Source of the DNA: Deroplatys truncata
Taxonomy: Eukaryota; Arthropoda; Insecta; Mantodea; Mantidae
Reading direction: 5' to 3'
NCBI GenBank assembly: GCA_030765065.1
Contig: CM060980.1
Location: forward strand, 64,154,364-64,218,363
Length of the DNA stretch: 64,000 bases
Below, piece after piece: positions 45,351-56,821 of this stretch (position 1 is its first letter; each line of letters starts with the position of its first letter). The translations under genes and the position numbers were made by a program. The notes beneath the pieces were generated by a model. The model was not told the DNA's origin and searched no databases. It saw only the letters and a list, made by a program, of their open reading frames with translations.

Positions 45351-46356
45351 GCGCAATTTAATGGATTGCTGAGTCAAATATGAAAAAGAGAATGTAATGC
45401 CACGAAAGGACTCTGACCAAATGACATTTAAAACAATACAGCTATGCGTAAACCAGAAATGGGAGAAATTTAAGGTTTGTTTTGAACAAATATATAATTA
45501 TTACTTGGTAACCTTAATGTTAATATTACTAACATTCAGACGGTGTACATTGTCTAAATGATGCCATAATTCCCTAAACGATAATGTTAAAAGTTCAAAT
45601 GATAATTTAGATTCCTTACGTAGACTCTCGGCTTTACGAAGCAGTACTGCGAGAGGTGTAAAGTAAAGAAATGAAGGGGAGGCTCAGAGAAGAATGACAC
45701 ATTGTGCTTAAAGGAGCAATTGCCTCTAATCTTGCTTGGATGACAGTTCAATTTACCGCCGTAAAATTCTAGACAGGAAAATAACCGCGGTGGCGTAGGT
45801 AAGGAGATAAATAAAAGAATAAAGCTCATTTATTCTTTATTTCCTTTGTCCATGAAGGCTGTAAGGTTTTGGAGCGATTTTCAGGTGCGCAGAGATCTCC
45901 TAACTCCTCAAGAAAGAAGGAAAGAAAGAAAACCATTAGATGTCGCAATCACACGGTTTTCTGTATCCAATGTAATTTACTTTCGTATCCATTCTGCGAG
46001 TTAGTCGTAAAAAACGTACGCTTCTAATTATATTAATAATAATAATTATAATAATAGATTTGTTTTCGAAATCGTTACAATATTGTCGCACCCGTAGTTG
46101 GAGAACGACTTGGAGGTGTGGAATGTTAGATGGTGTAGTCGATAAACAGGAGTAAATCCATTCTCTAGATTTTTTAGTTTGAGAAGTTGCGTTCACTACT
46201 TATAGAATCACAATGGAGAAAAGTATACAGAATAAAAGTGATACCATTGCCTTTTGGTAAATGTCATTGCGGTGATCTCCTGTATCTTGATGCCCTGTGA
46301 CAAAAGGTTTATTAAGTTCTAAGGTACAATACGTAGGGCGAAACATCTACCCTATC
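45351..46356. other. intron sequence, nothing recognised
   Basis: AT-rich, with an AAT-type triplet run at 46030-46055. No coding or repeat family identified. Confidence 0.4.
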
Positions 46357-46364
46357 CGTTAGAG

Positions 46365-46521
46365 CAGTGGTGGCGAAAGCGCGACTCGCGAGGCATTATG
46401 ACTCGCAGGCGTAACTCCATTACTAGCCGTCTATTCACTTGTTTTCCATGTGCTGCTAAGTGGTGTAGTTCGTGTTGCATATTTGATGACTCGAGAGAGA
46501 AAGGTATTTTCGCCACCCTTG
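46365..46521. mobile_element. hAT-type miniature element, copy 1
   Basis: 157 bp. Begins CAGTGGTGGCGAAAGCGC and ends TTTTCGCCACCCTTG, the CAGxGGTGGCGAAA terminus typical of hAT elements. Subterminal GACTCGCGAG and GACTCGCAG motifs. The flanks CGTTAGAG and GTCTAGAG are a decayed 8-bp duplication (last five bases match). Confidence 0.7.
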
Positions 46522-46559
46522 GTCTAGAGTGTTTTCAGCACGGCGATCACAGAACAGAC

Positions 46560-47000
46560 GCCGAGCGAGAGGGCTCCACGGTAGGGCAGAGGCTCGCATT
46601 GGCGAGGTCCCGGGTTTGATTCCCGTCAGGCCGGTCACTCTGAAGAACCGTATTCTTTTTGTGGTTTCCCGGTTCGTTAGGTGAATCTGTGGAGTTCCCT
46701 TTCTATCACGAATTTCCCGTCCATAATTTCCTATCATATGTTTCAGGGTGTTCGGTGTGTTGCCGCTGGCGGTGGAGGTGCGTTTTTGAAAGGTTTCTCT
46801 ATGGAGTCAGTTGCACTGCTGACGGACCCGCCTTCTGAAGAGGCATCCCTGGTCTCGGGGCTTATGGGCAGGACTGATCAGCGTCGGATGCGTTAAATCT
46901 GGAATCATTAGGGACCTCGTCCATTCTTACGCACATCGTCGCCCCTCGGGTTTCCCCCTCATGCCTCCCTCCTATGGGGTCACGTTAAAAGCACAAAGGG
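46560..47000 (+). mobile_element. tRNA-derived SINE, same core family as 8577-9040
   Basis: The head contains GCGAGAGGGCTCCACGGTAG and a B box GGGTTTGATTCCCG at about 46612-46625. The core GTGGTTTCCCGGTTCGTTAG and ATCACGAATTTCC follow. The GC-rich 3' part to about 47000 is taken as its tail region; the limit is approximate. Confidence 0.6.
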
Positions 47001-47212
47001 CAACACAAATCCACGTGCGATGCTCTGCCCCGGTTTCGGGGGTCCTTCCGTGATATGTACTCCTACTCCAGTCCAAACGAGCAAGAGAAAGGAGGGAGGG
47101 GGAATGATTCAGATCCCTGGGATTCTAGTAACTTAAATAGTTTAGTTAATCCCTAAAGGTGTCTAAGAATTGAGTCATGCTTTATACATTTTCAAACACT
47201 TCAGCACTGTAT

Positions 47213-47480
47213 ATGCGGTCGAGTGGTTATCACTCTAGCTTCTCAAATCAGAGGTAATGGCTCGATTCACAGTTGGGGAGATGAAATTTTTCTTTAACCG
47301 TTCCCTATCTCCCACAGAGTCTGAAAGTATAAATATAATTGTGGTTGATAGTAAAAATGCTGATAGAATCAATGTTAAAAAACCAAACACCATCGGTTCT
47401 TTCTAGTTAAAGGCCCCGATATGACCACAGCAGTTTAAGGGGGCTACATGAATGAAACACTCAAAGAGAAAAGAAATTCC
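47213..47480 (+). mobile_element. tRNA-Ser-like SINE
   Basis: The A box GCGGTCGAGTGGTTATCACT and the B box GGCTCGATTCAC are about 35 bp apart, followed by an unrelated body (CCCTATCTCCCACAGAGTC and so on). It belongs to a different SINE family from the core-bearing ones. End approximate. Confidence 0.55.
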
Positions 47481-47810
47481 AGTCATTCACTGTTGATCAT
47501 GTCATCCTTATCACACAATGGTAGAACTTAACCTTTTCTCAAAATTTCAGTATAGCCATAATACATTGTCGTTTTAATATTTACTTGTTCTTATGTACTT
47601 AATTTTACTTTCTCTGTTACTTATCTATAGTAAGTAGAGGGAGTATTGTATTCCACCCAAAAGTTTAGTACTGTGATTTCATCGGAAATACAAGTTTTGA
47701 AGCTCCCCGAGTACAAAGAAGCATTTTTACTTTATCTACCACGTACATAGAAGGTAGAGAAGGTATTGCATTCCATCCAAACATTGGATACCGAGATTTT
47801 ACCAGAAATG

Positions 47811-49058
47811 CACTACGTGATCAAAAGTATCCGGACACCTGGCTGAAAATGACGTACAAGTTCGTGGCGCCCTCCATCGGTAATGCTGGAAGTCAATATG
47901 GTGTTGGCCCACCCTTAGCCTTAATGACAGCGTTCACTCTCACAGGCATACTTTGAATCAGGTGCTGGAAGGTTTCTTGGTGAATGGCAGCCCATTCTTT
48001 ACGGAGTGCGGAACTGAGGAGAGGTATCGATGTAGGTCGGTGAGGCCTGGCACGAAGTCGGCGTTCCAAAACATCCCAGAGGTGTTCTATAAGATTCAAG
48101 TCAGGATTCTGTGCAGGCCAGCCCATTACAGGCATGTTATTGTCGTGTAACCACTCTGCCACAGCCCGTGCAGTATGAACAGGTGCTCGATTGTGTTAAA
48201 AGATGCAATCGCCATCCCCGAATTGTTCTTCAACAGTGGGAAGCAAGAAAGTGCTTAAAATATCAATGTAGGTCTGCGCTGTGATCGTACCACGCAAAAC
48301 AATAAGGGGTGCAAGCCCCCTCCAGGAAAAACACGACCACACCATAACATCACCATCTCCGAATTTCACTGTTGGCACTACACGCGCTGGCAGATGACGT
48401 TCACCGGGCATTCGCCATACCCACACCCTGCCATCGGATCGCCACATTGTGTACCGTGATTCGTCACTCCACACAACGTTTTAACACTGTTCAATCGTGT
48501 AATGTTGACGCTCCTTACACCAAACGAGGCGTCGTTTGACATTTTCCTGCGTGATGTGTGGCTTATGAGCAGCCGCTCGACCATGGAATCCAAGGTTTCT
48601 CACCTCACGTCCAACTGTCATAGTAATTGGAGTGGATCCTGATGCAGTTTATAATTCCTGTGTGATGCTCTGGATAGATGTCTGCCTATTACTCTTTACG
48701 ACCCTCTTCAAATGTCAGCGGTGTCTGTCAGTCAATAGACGAGGTAGGCTTGTACGCTTTTATGCTGTACATGTCCCTTCACGTTTCCACATCACTATCA
48801 CACCAGAAACAGTGGACCTAGGGATGTTTAGGAGTGAGGAAATCTCGCGTACAGACTTCTGACACAAGTGACACCCAAATCACCTACCACACTCGAAGTC
48901 CGTGAGTTCCACGGAGCGTCCCATTCTGCTGCTTCACGATGTGTAATGACTACTGAGGTCGCGGATAATGAGTACCAGGCAATAGGTGGCAGCACAATGC
49001 ACCAAACATGAAAAACGTATGTTTGTGGGTGTGTCCGGATACTTTTGATCACATAGTG
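47811..49058 (-). mobile_element. Tc1-like transposon, full length but inactive
   Basis: 1248 bp. Termini CACTACGTGATCAAAAGTAT and the inverse ATACTTTTGATCACATAGTG. TA follows on the right (49059-49060); the left target reads TG, a decayed TA. It encodes the transposase remnant at 47893-48924. Inserted in repeat copy H. Confidence 0.9.
47893..48924 (-). pseudogene. Tc1 family transposase, inactivated by stops
   Basis: A single frame of 344 codons from the ATG at 48922-48924, about the family's normal length. It carries the helix-turn-helix region (SVREISSLL, IPRSTVSGV), the catalytic WSDES region, a decayed second motif (HNRAPVHTARA, where the aspartate of the usual HDNAP is replaced by asparagine), and NPDLNLIEHLWDVLERR with the third acidic residue. 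At least five in-frame stops are seen, near 48766, 48712, 48643, 48476 and 48194, several explainable by C-to-T changes. No frameshift is needed. It cannot make active transposase. Confidence 0.88.
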
Positions 49059-49699
49059 TATATGTTTTGGGGCCCCCTGAATCCAAATAAACCCCTTTTG
49101 GAAATGTCGGTGTGTATGTGTGAATAGCATGACTCAAAAAGGAAAAATCGGATAAATATCAATCTCCCCAAGATTTTCAAAAAAAGAAAACCCCCCTAAA
49201 CTACCCATTACATGGAAGATTTTTCGAAATGTGTATCTTGAATTTTCAGGGATTAGCCTGTGAAGTACTCTTCATTAAGAATTTTCTATAATCTTGTATA
49301 ACTGATAAATGTTAAGCGACAGACGAAAACGTACTTACACAAAAAGTTAGAGCTCTTTAAAAGACACAGTTTATTTAAAATAAGTTTTTTTGTGACATAA
49401 GCTGTTTCTGAGATATCGGTTATTAAAGGTTCGGATTTTTCATTCTCTTAAAGTCCTGTCAACATTCAGTTGTTTTCTCAAGATTGCACAAAAACAGTAT
49501 GGAATTTAAGGCCAGCGTGTAGCGTCCTGATGCGTCGAGTTCTTAAACACTTGATTGTATCTATAACGAAATGTGTAACGTAGATATTTCTGCAAAGGTT
49601 TATTTGTTTTAAAATGAAATAGAAAAATAGGGTTCAGTAAGAATGGCTTGTATACCCTCTAATAAATGATAGAGAGTATAGGAAGTCATTAAATGTAAC

Positions 49700-50400
49700 G
49701 TATAAGATTTTTAGAAAAAGGTCTGTGCGCGCGCGTCTTTCTGTGAACAGCATAATTAAGAAAGGAACATTTAGTGAAATACCAAACTTGGTATTTAAAT
49801 TGAGCATCTCCCAAGGATCACAAGAAGATTTTCAAGAAAATTCCTTCAACGGAAACTGCCTTTCACATGGAAAACCTTTCGTTATTTTTGATTTTATAAA
49901 AAATGGCTCTAACGGTTTTGATTAAAATACATTCTGTTTAAGATATTTTATGCCAAATAAAATGCGTATCTTGAATTTCTGGAAATAGTAATTAAGTCCT
50001 CTTTATTCTGAATGACTTTTGTGTGGTAAACAAAATCTTACTACATAACAAATGTGAATCACAGCTTATGTCAAATAAATTTTTATGGCATAAACCCTTT
50101 TAGAGATATCCTTTATTATTGGTTGAAGTTTTTTTTAAATAATTGTACTTTTTCAAGTGCTAAATCACTATTCGTTTTTTCTCAAGGTCATGCAAGAAGC
50201 ATGGTATTTCAGAGTCAACATATATCGATCCACGTTTTAAAAATGTGACTATCACTTTAGCCTACTGTGCTTTTTCTTATACCTACAATAAAATATGTAA
50301 ATGTGTAATGACAGATTATCTAGATTAACAAGAAATGGAAGCAGAAACGTTTGTTAGAATAGTTTGCAGAAGAGTGAATGTCATGTGAATGCAACACGTT
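49700..50400 (+). repeat. 0.9-kb repeat family, copy I (forward, 5' truncated)
   Basis: Begins inside the family at TTTTTAGAAAAAGGTCTGTG and ends GTCATGTGAATGCAACACGT. It directly abuts copy H in the same orientation. Confidence 0.8.
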
Positions 50401-51321
50401 AAGATTTTTTAATATAAATGGAAACAGGAAAGCAATCATCAGATAATTGATTTGCTTCTAATGGTGACAAACTAAATAAGTTAGTGTAGGAGCTAGGCAA
50501 TAAAATAAAGTCAATGTGGTCTTGGCATAGCCTCTTAAAAGCATCAGTTCTGCCAACATTGTAGCAACTAAACGTTTCCACCCTACTATAGCTTCTTGTT
50601 AAACCGGAAAACACAACGAGAGAGCCACTTAAACTTGGCCCCCTCAAACTTCTCCACTGACGTCATAAATCTCGTTCACCCGCTAGCGAGTTCTAGCGAC
50701 TCGCTTGTTTTTATGTCCTTGCCGCCCCTTGGTTGCTTTCCCTTGCAACTCTAATGGACATTTATTTTATCCTCCCTTTCCTCATCCTTTCTGCCCTCAT
50801 TCATTTTTTTTCCTCCGTATGATGCTGTACGAAGTAAAAGAAGAATTATGTCGTCACAAGGAAGGTTTGTGATATTAGCAGCCAAAACGCCCGTTTTGAA
50901 GGATTGCTTTGGGCCCAAAGCACATTAAGCATGTAGAACTTGATATAAAATTGATTTAATCTAGAGGACAAGAGATCATGGCCACGTTAGTTCTGGAAGC
51001 AAGCAGTTCATCTTATTTTCTTTGACGTCAAACAATGAGATTCACTGCGGTTTTACATGTGAGCCAACAAGAAACCTTTCCTTTGCTTTACGTGCCATAA
51101 ATTGTGTTCATGCATGAACGAGAGCAGGGGTTTCCAAAGCATTTATCTTTAACTACTTGTTGCAGTTTGTTTTATGGGAATAAGTAAAATAGCATTCTTT
51201 GGTTTGTTATTTTGAGAGAAAGAGTAGAGTTTTACCCGTAAAACAACTAACTCCTCAACATCGTTAACATTGATATAAAAGCTGATGTGTTATATTCACT
51301 AACAACTATCGTTTAATACTT
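50401..51321. other. intron sequence, nothing recognised
   Basis: About 0.9 kb with a GC-richer patch at 50640-50770. A short TGATGTGTTATATTCACTAA at 51282-51301 resembles the 3' terminus of the 0.9-kb family in reverse. Confidence 0.4.
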
Positions 51322-52165
51322 TCTCTACTACGTATAGTAAGTAGGGGAAGTATTGTATTCCACCCAAAAATTCGATACCGAGATTTCACCGGAAATATAT
51401 GTTTTGAGATCCCCTGAATCCACAAAAAGCATTTTTGGAAACATGTCCGTGTGTGTGTGTCTGTGTGTGTCTGTGAACAGCATAACTCAGAAACGAACAG
51501 TCAGATAAACATCAAACTTGGTATTTAGGTTCAATGTCTTCCAGAGATGCGACACGAAGGTTTTCAAGAAAATCCCCCCACCCCAGATTACCCTTTTCAT
51601 GGAACATTCTTCGAAAATTTTAATTTTCTCATAAATAGCTCTAACAATTTTGATTAAAATATCATATATTTAAGATACTTTCATGACGAATAAAATGTAT
51701 ATCTCGAATTTTCTGGGAATGTCTCCAAAAGTATTCTTCATTGTTAACGACTTTTGCATAACTGGTAAACCATAACAGATAGACAAAATTTTACTACACA
51801 AAAAATGTAGATATCGTTAAAATACACATTTTATGTCATATATTTTTTTGTTGAGTGAACTCTTTTCGAAATATTGCTTGTTATTCCCTTAAATTTTCCA
51901 ATACTTTTTCTCAAATGGGAATTCGTTATTCATTTTCTTTATGTACTGGACTTACAAAGAGAATGGAATGCGCCACATAGCAACCAGCTCTTAGAACATT
52001 TGACTATAGCTTAAAGCCTACCAATTCCCCTTGCATCTACAAGAAAATTAGCAATAAGATTAACATCTCGATATCTCGATTAACATGAAGCATATGGAGA
52101 AATGCGTTTGTAAAAATAGTTTGTACAAGAGTAGAGAAAGTCAGGTGAGTATTACACATCAGCTT
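51322..52165 (+). repeat. 0.9-kb repeat family, copy J (forward, well preserved)
   Basis: ACTTTCTCTACTACGTATAG to GTAGAGAAAGTCAGGTGAGT. All landmarks are present with little decay; a useful reference copy for the family. Confidence 0.85.
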
Positions 52166-52221
52166 TTTTATATGGCTTCTACAAAATATCCTTAGAAAGG
52201 CTCATTACTTTTCCTAATACT

Positions 52222-52765
52222 CAACTGTGGTAAACAGAGGAAGTATTTCATTTCACCCAAAAATTCAATAGCGAGATTTCATTGGAAATACACTTTTTGA
52301 CGCATCCTGAATAAAAAAACCATTTTTAGAAAAAGGTCGTGTGTATATGCGTGTTTATGAACACCATAATTCAAAAAACGAAGCTTTAAATAAATACCAG
52401 CGATAAAGAAATGTTCAGCGTCTTCCACGGATGCGAGATGAAGATTTTAAAGAAAATTCTACCACCCTAAACTACCCTTTACACATTTTTCGTTATTTTT
52501 TTTATTTACACCAAAAACGATTTTGCTTAAAACACCTTATGTTTAAAACATTTCTATGACAAATAAAATTTCATGGAAATAGCCTGTGAAGTCCTTTCAT
52601 TCTGAATAGTTTTTATATAATTGATAAACTGTAAGACATAGACAAAAACTTACTACACAAAAATGTAAATCACATTTAAGGACACAATTTATGTTAAAAT
52701 GTTTTGTAGCTTAAATATTTCTGAGATGTTCTTTGTTATTCGTTTGACTCTTCAAATACTTTACT
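52222..52765 (+). repeat. 0.9-kb repeat family, copy K (forward, 3' truncated)
   Basis: Starts at GGAAGTATTTCATTTCACCC and stops in the middle of the family, where copy L begins. Confidence 0.75.
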
Positions 52766-53615
52766 TTTACTTTCTCTACTGCGTACATAGTAGGTAGCCA
52801 AGATATTGCATTCCATCCCAAAATTCATATATCAAGATTTCACCGGAAATACATGTTTGAGTCATCCTGAATATAAAAATTAAAGCATTTTTAGAAAATG
52901 ATCGTATGTGGGTATGTGTGTTTGTGAACAGCATAACTCAAAAACGAAAAGTCGCACAAATACCAAACTGGTGTTTAGTACCTTCAGTACCTTCCAAAGA
53001 TGCGACATGAAGATTTTCAAGAAAGTTCCCCAGCCCAAACTACACTTTACATGGAATATTTTTTGAAATTTTTTGATTTTCTAGAAAATAGCTCTAATGA
53101 TTTTGATTGAAATAGAATATATTAGAGATATTTTATAACAAATAAAGTGTAGGTATATCTTGATTTTCTGGGAATAGCCTGTGAAGTCCACTTCATTCGA
53201 AAGGAATTTTGTATAATCTTGTATAACTGGTAAACGTTAAGCAACAGACAGAAACGTACTTCACAAAAAATGTAGATCTCTATAAAGCACACAATTTATT
53301 TCAAATAACATTTCCAAGATCCACTATTAATGGTTAAAATTGTTCAATACTTAGCCATTATTTTAGTCCTGATGATTTTCGGTTGTTTCTGGCGATGTCA
53401 TGGAAAGAGTATGGAATTTAAGGCCAGTTCTAAAATATTTGACTATCGCTATTGCCTTTGTATCTATAACGAAATGTATAATGTAGCTATTTCCGAAAAG
53501 GTTTACCTCAATTAAATTGAAGTAGATAGGAAAATAAACTCTCGTAGGAATAATTTGTATACCCACTAACAAGCGCTAGAGAGTAGAGGAAATCATATGA
53601 ATGTAACACATCAGA
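52766..53615 (+). repeat. 0.9-kb repeat family, copy L (forward)
   Basis: ACTTTCTCTACTGCGTACAT to about TAGAGGAAATCATATGAATG. Full-length, moderately diverged. Confidence 0.8.
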
Positions 53616-54420
53616 GTTTCTTCTTGATCATCCAAAGAGAATGGAATTTCAAAGTCACTACAAAGCGACGCACGTTTAAAGGATTTGACTATGGCTTTAG
53701 TTCTGTATTCTTCTTATAACTATTACGAAATATATAGAAGTGTAATTAAGATTTAATTCTTAACACGAAGTAGATAGAAGAATCAGCTTTTGTATGAAGA
53801 CTTCTAGAAGAGGGAGTAGAGAAAGCCATATGAATACAGAACATTAGACCCTTTTTCTATCTACTTCATGTTAATCGAGATAAACGATTGCAGAAATAGT
53901 TTCAATATACATTTCGTTGTAGGTACAAAGGGTTGTACGGGAAGTTGAAGGGATAGTCTAATGTTTAAAAAAGCGGATCGCCATATGCTGGTTTTGAAAT
54001 TCCGCATTCTTTGCATGACATCACAAAGAGAGTACACCGTAAAAGACAAAGTATTGAAGCATTGAAATCAAGAACAACGAATACATCAGGAATGACACAC
54101 CCACACCCACACCCACACCCACATATACACACACACACGTACAGCAGTTTGTTTCTCTCTCTGTGCTTCTGAAGAAGGGCCATTGCCCGAAGTATAAGAT
54201 GCCCTAGTTTCTTTGATGTATTTTATACCTTGACTGGAGGTTACAATTTTTTATTGAAATAATACGTATTTATATGCAAGGAACGAATTCCTTGGTGTAG
54301 GTAGTATGTTTTTGTGTATCTTTAATGTCTTACCAGTTAAAAAAACTTACACAAATTTCTTCAGAATGAAGAGAACCTCACTGGAAGAAAATCCAAGATA
54401 TGCAAAAATTGTATGAGTAA
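53616..54420. repeat. 0.9-kb repeat family fragments in both orientations
   Basis: 53616-53850 matches the 3' end forward (AAAGAGAATGGAATTTCAAA, GTAGAGAAAGCCATATGAAT). 53853-54045 is a reverse fragment (CTACTTCATGTTAATCGAGA). 54310-54420 is a further short reverse fragment. A CCCACA-type microsatellite lies at 54092-54140. Confidence 0.6.
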
Positions 54421-55048
54421 TACAGCCACATTGTAACAAATGAGAACATCAGTTGTTGCTAAACACACTTTGTTTGTTACTTACGAGCTCGCCTAGCACA
54501 AACTTTACACTTGAGACACTTTTGGCACACGCTCAGAACAGAACACAACTGATCCGTCTAATCGAATCACAACTGAACTGTTGAGTCACATCTGACATCT
54601 ATACTACAGAGTCACAACTAACAACCGAACTGCATTTGGCACTGTCCACTTTTAACTGTCCAAAGTGCTCCACTTCTTGACTGCACTTATTTCGCAACTT
54701 CTGAACTACCTGCCGCAAGAGCAGCCCCTTATACAGAAGGGTATGTTCTAGAAGGGGAAGCTATTGGAAACTGCTGAAATGAGTCTTTTGGAGCAGCAAA
54801 AATTGCGGGGATGCGGCACCTAATGAGTTCGTTGCATGCCAATTGTTCTGAAGGCCGGTCGAGAGTTCTATCCAAGTGCCGAGGGATGCGCTTACCGGTG
54901 GCCCCAAGTAGCTTCGCATGCGCGGTATTCCAAACAAAATGTTGGCCATTTTTTACCAAATAAAAAATAACGAAGGCTGTTTTTTACGTAAAGGTGGGCC
55001 AAGGGTAATAGTGTCATTGAGTTGTCTATATAGATAGTACCTACTAAG

Positions 55049-55124
<76 letters not shown>

Positions 55125-55699
55125 ACAAAGTGTTGGCGCAGCGGAGTGTGTTAAGAGGCCATTTTGATCTTAATACGTTAAAATCTGTGTTGTAAAGATA
55201 ACTGTTAAGAAATTTAAAACTGAGTAAAGAAGAAATTTAATGGTTTTTGTTGTGTTGAGGGTTTGAGATTTTAATTCTGGTGTTAAAAACGATAAATGCT
55301 AATGGTTAAAAGCTTTATTGCCTTTTGGGTTAAAACAAAGTACTGTATATAAATCCATGTATTGATTCATCGATATTCATAGATTAAGATCTTTAAAATT
55401 ATTACAAAAACTAAAGTATAATATTTTAAATATGGCCAGTCTTGGGCAGTTAACAAACAGGACTGCGATCGTATTTCAAAACTCTTTAGCAAACAACTGC
55501 AAAAGAACTGTTGAAATTTTTTTATAATCAACGATTAATAATAATTTATGCAGGATGGCCAAATTAACTTTTTCACCTCCGGTAATGTTTTAAATGTTTT
55601 CGTTAAACACAAAAGACAGCTAAACACTGAAATACATAGAAGCGGACATTCAGTGCGGGTAATGCATTTATTTCAAATAACTTTGAAATGTGGGGCTGA
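54421..55699. other. unclassified sequence with long (AAT)n microsatellite
   Basis: 54440-54730 is rich in AACTGAACTG-like words and ends in a CTTATACAG block, which could be LTR-derived but has no partner. An AAT triplet run of about 70 bp occupies 55050-55122. Otherwise nothing recognised. Confidence 0.4.
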
Positions 55700-56820
55700 A
55701 CTTCATTATCTTATCTAAGAGGAAGTATTGCATTTCATAAAAAATACATTTCGATACACAAATTTCATCAGAAACACACACTTTGAGACTTCCTAAATAA
55801 TAATAAAAATTGAAAAAAAAGATCTTTCTGTGTGTGTATGTGTGTGCGAACATAACTCATACACGAAAAGTCGGTTAATTACCATGCTTGGTATTTATGT
55901 TCAGCGTTTTTCAAGGTTGCATCACATGCATTTTCAAGAAAATCGCCCTGCTCTAAACTACATGGGCAGGGCGATTTTACAGGGAACACTTTTCGTTATT
56001 TTTGATTTCCTCAAAAATGGCTCCAACGTTTTGATTGAAATATTATACGTTTAAGATATTTGCATGACAAATGAAATGTTTATGTTGAATTTTTCCAAAT
56101 AGCCTGTGAAGTCTCTTTCATGTGACTTTTTGTATAACTGGTAAACCGTAAGAGATAAACAAAATCTTACTACCCCAAAAATAAAGATATCGCTAAATCA
56201 CACAATATTTATGACAATAAAAACTTTCCGAAATATTCTTTGTTATGGGTCTGAATTTTCAAATACTTATACTTTTTCAAGTGGAAAGTTGCTATCCGTT
56301 TTTTCTCGTGGTCATACAAAGAGCATGGAATTTTAAAGCCATCGCACAGCGACGCACAATAAGTCCGACTACCGCTTTACCTACCTTATCGTTCTTATAC
56401 CTACAATGCTGGATGTTACGAAACGTGTCAATGTGTGAATGTTTAAAGAAAGTTTAGGGATTTTAGGGATTACTAAGAAGTACATAACAGAATGAGTTTC
56501 TGTAGACTGCCTCTTGATCTGGTGATTAGCAAGCCAGCCTACAAATCCAGAGGTCCCGGGTTCAATTCCCGGCTGTAAGTGGGATTTTTTCCTTAGCTGG
56601 GATTTTTCTAACCTAATCGTCCTTAGAGTCTGGAAGAGTGAAAGATAGAATGAAGTTTGTGTGAATTTAAAGATTAACAGAACGAAAAAACGAATGAACA
56701 TCGTTGACAATGAGCAACTGCTCCAAAGGTAAAGCAGGCGATATGTTAAAGGCGACATATACATAAAAAAGTTCTGTAGGAAATTTTTCTTTCAGGATGG
56801 GTAGAGAAAGTCATGTGAAT
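55700..56820 (+). repeat. 0.9-kb repeat family, copy P (forward), split by a SINE
   Basis: 55700-56497 and 56780-56820 together form one copy, ending GGGTAGAGAAAGTCATGTGA. The SINE at 56506-56771 sits between. Confidence 0.75.
56506..56771 (+). mobile_element. tRNA-derived SINE with 8-bp target duplication
   Basis: Head CTGGTGATTAGCAAGCCAGC (A-box region) and B box CCCGGGTTCAATTCCCGG at about 56556-56573. Flanked by TTCTGTAG at 56498-56505 and 56772-56779. A 127-codon minus-strand frame across it is a shadow (its GIEPGTSGF string comes from the tRNA head). Confidence 0.75.
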
Positions 56821-56821
56821 G

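Larger units (their letters stand above)
47608..49690 (+). repeat. 0.9-kb repeat family, copy H (forward), split by a Tc1 element
   Basis: Two successive 5' ends are present (47608-47725 and 47729-47808), the second continuing across the Tc1 element: ACCAGAAATG on the left and TATATGTTTTGGGGCC on the right join into the usual TTTCACCGGAAATA-TATGTTTTGAGG block. Ends near 49690 with GAAGTCATTAAATGTAACG. Confidence 0.8.

Noticed and set aside
55050-55122. Poly-isoleucine frame over the (AAT)n run
   Set aside because: Pure microsatellite translation.
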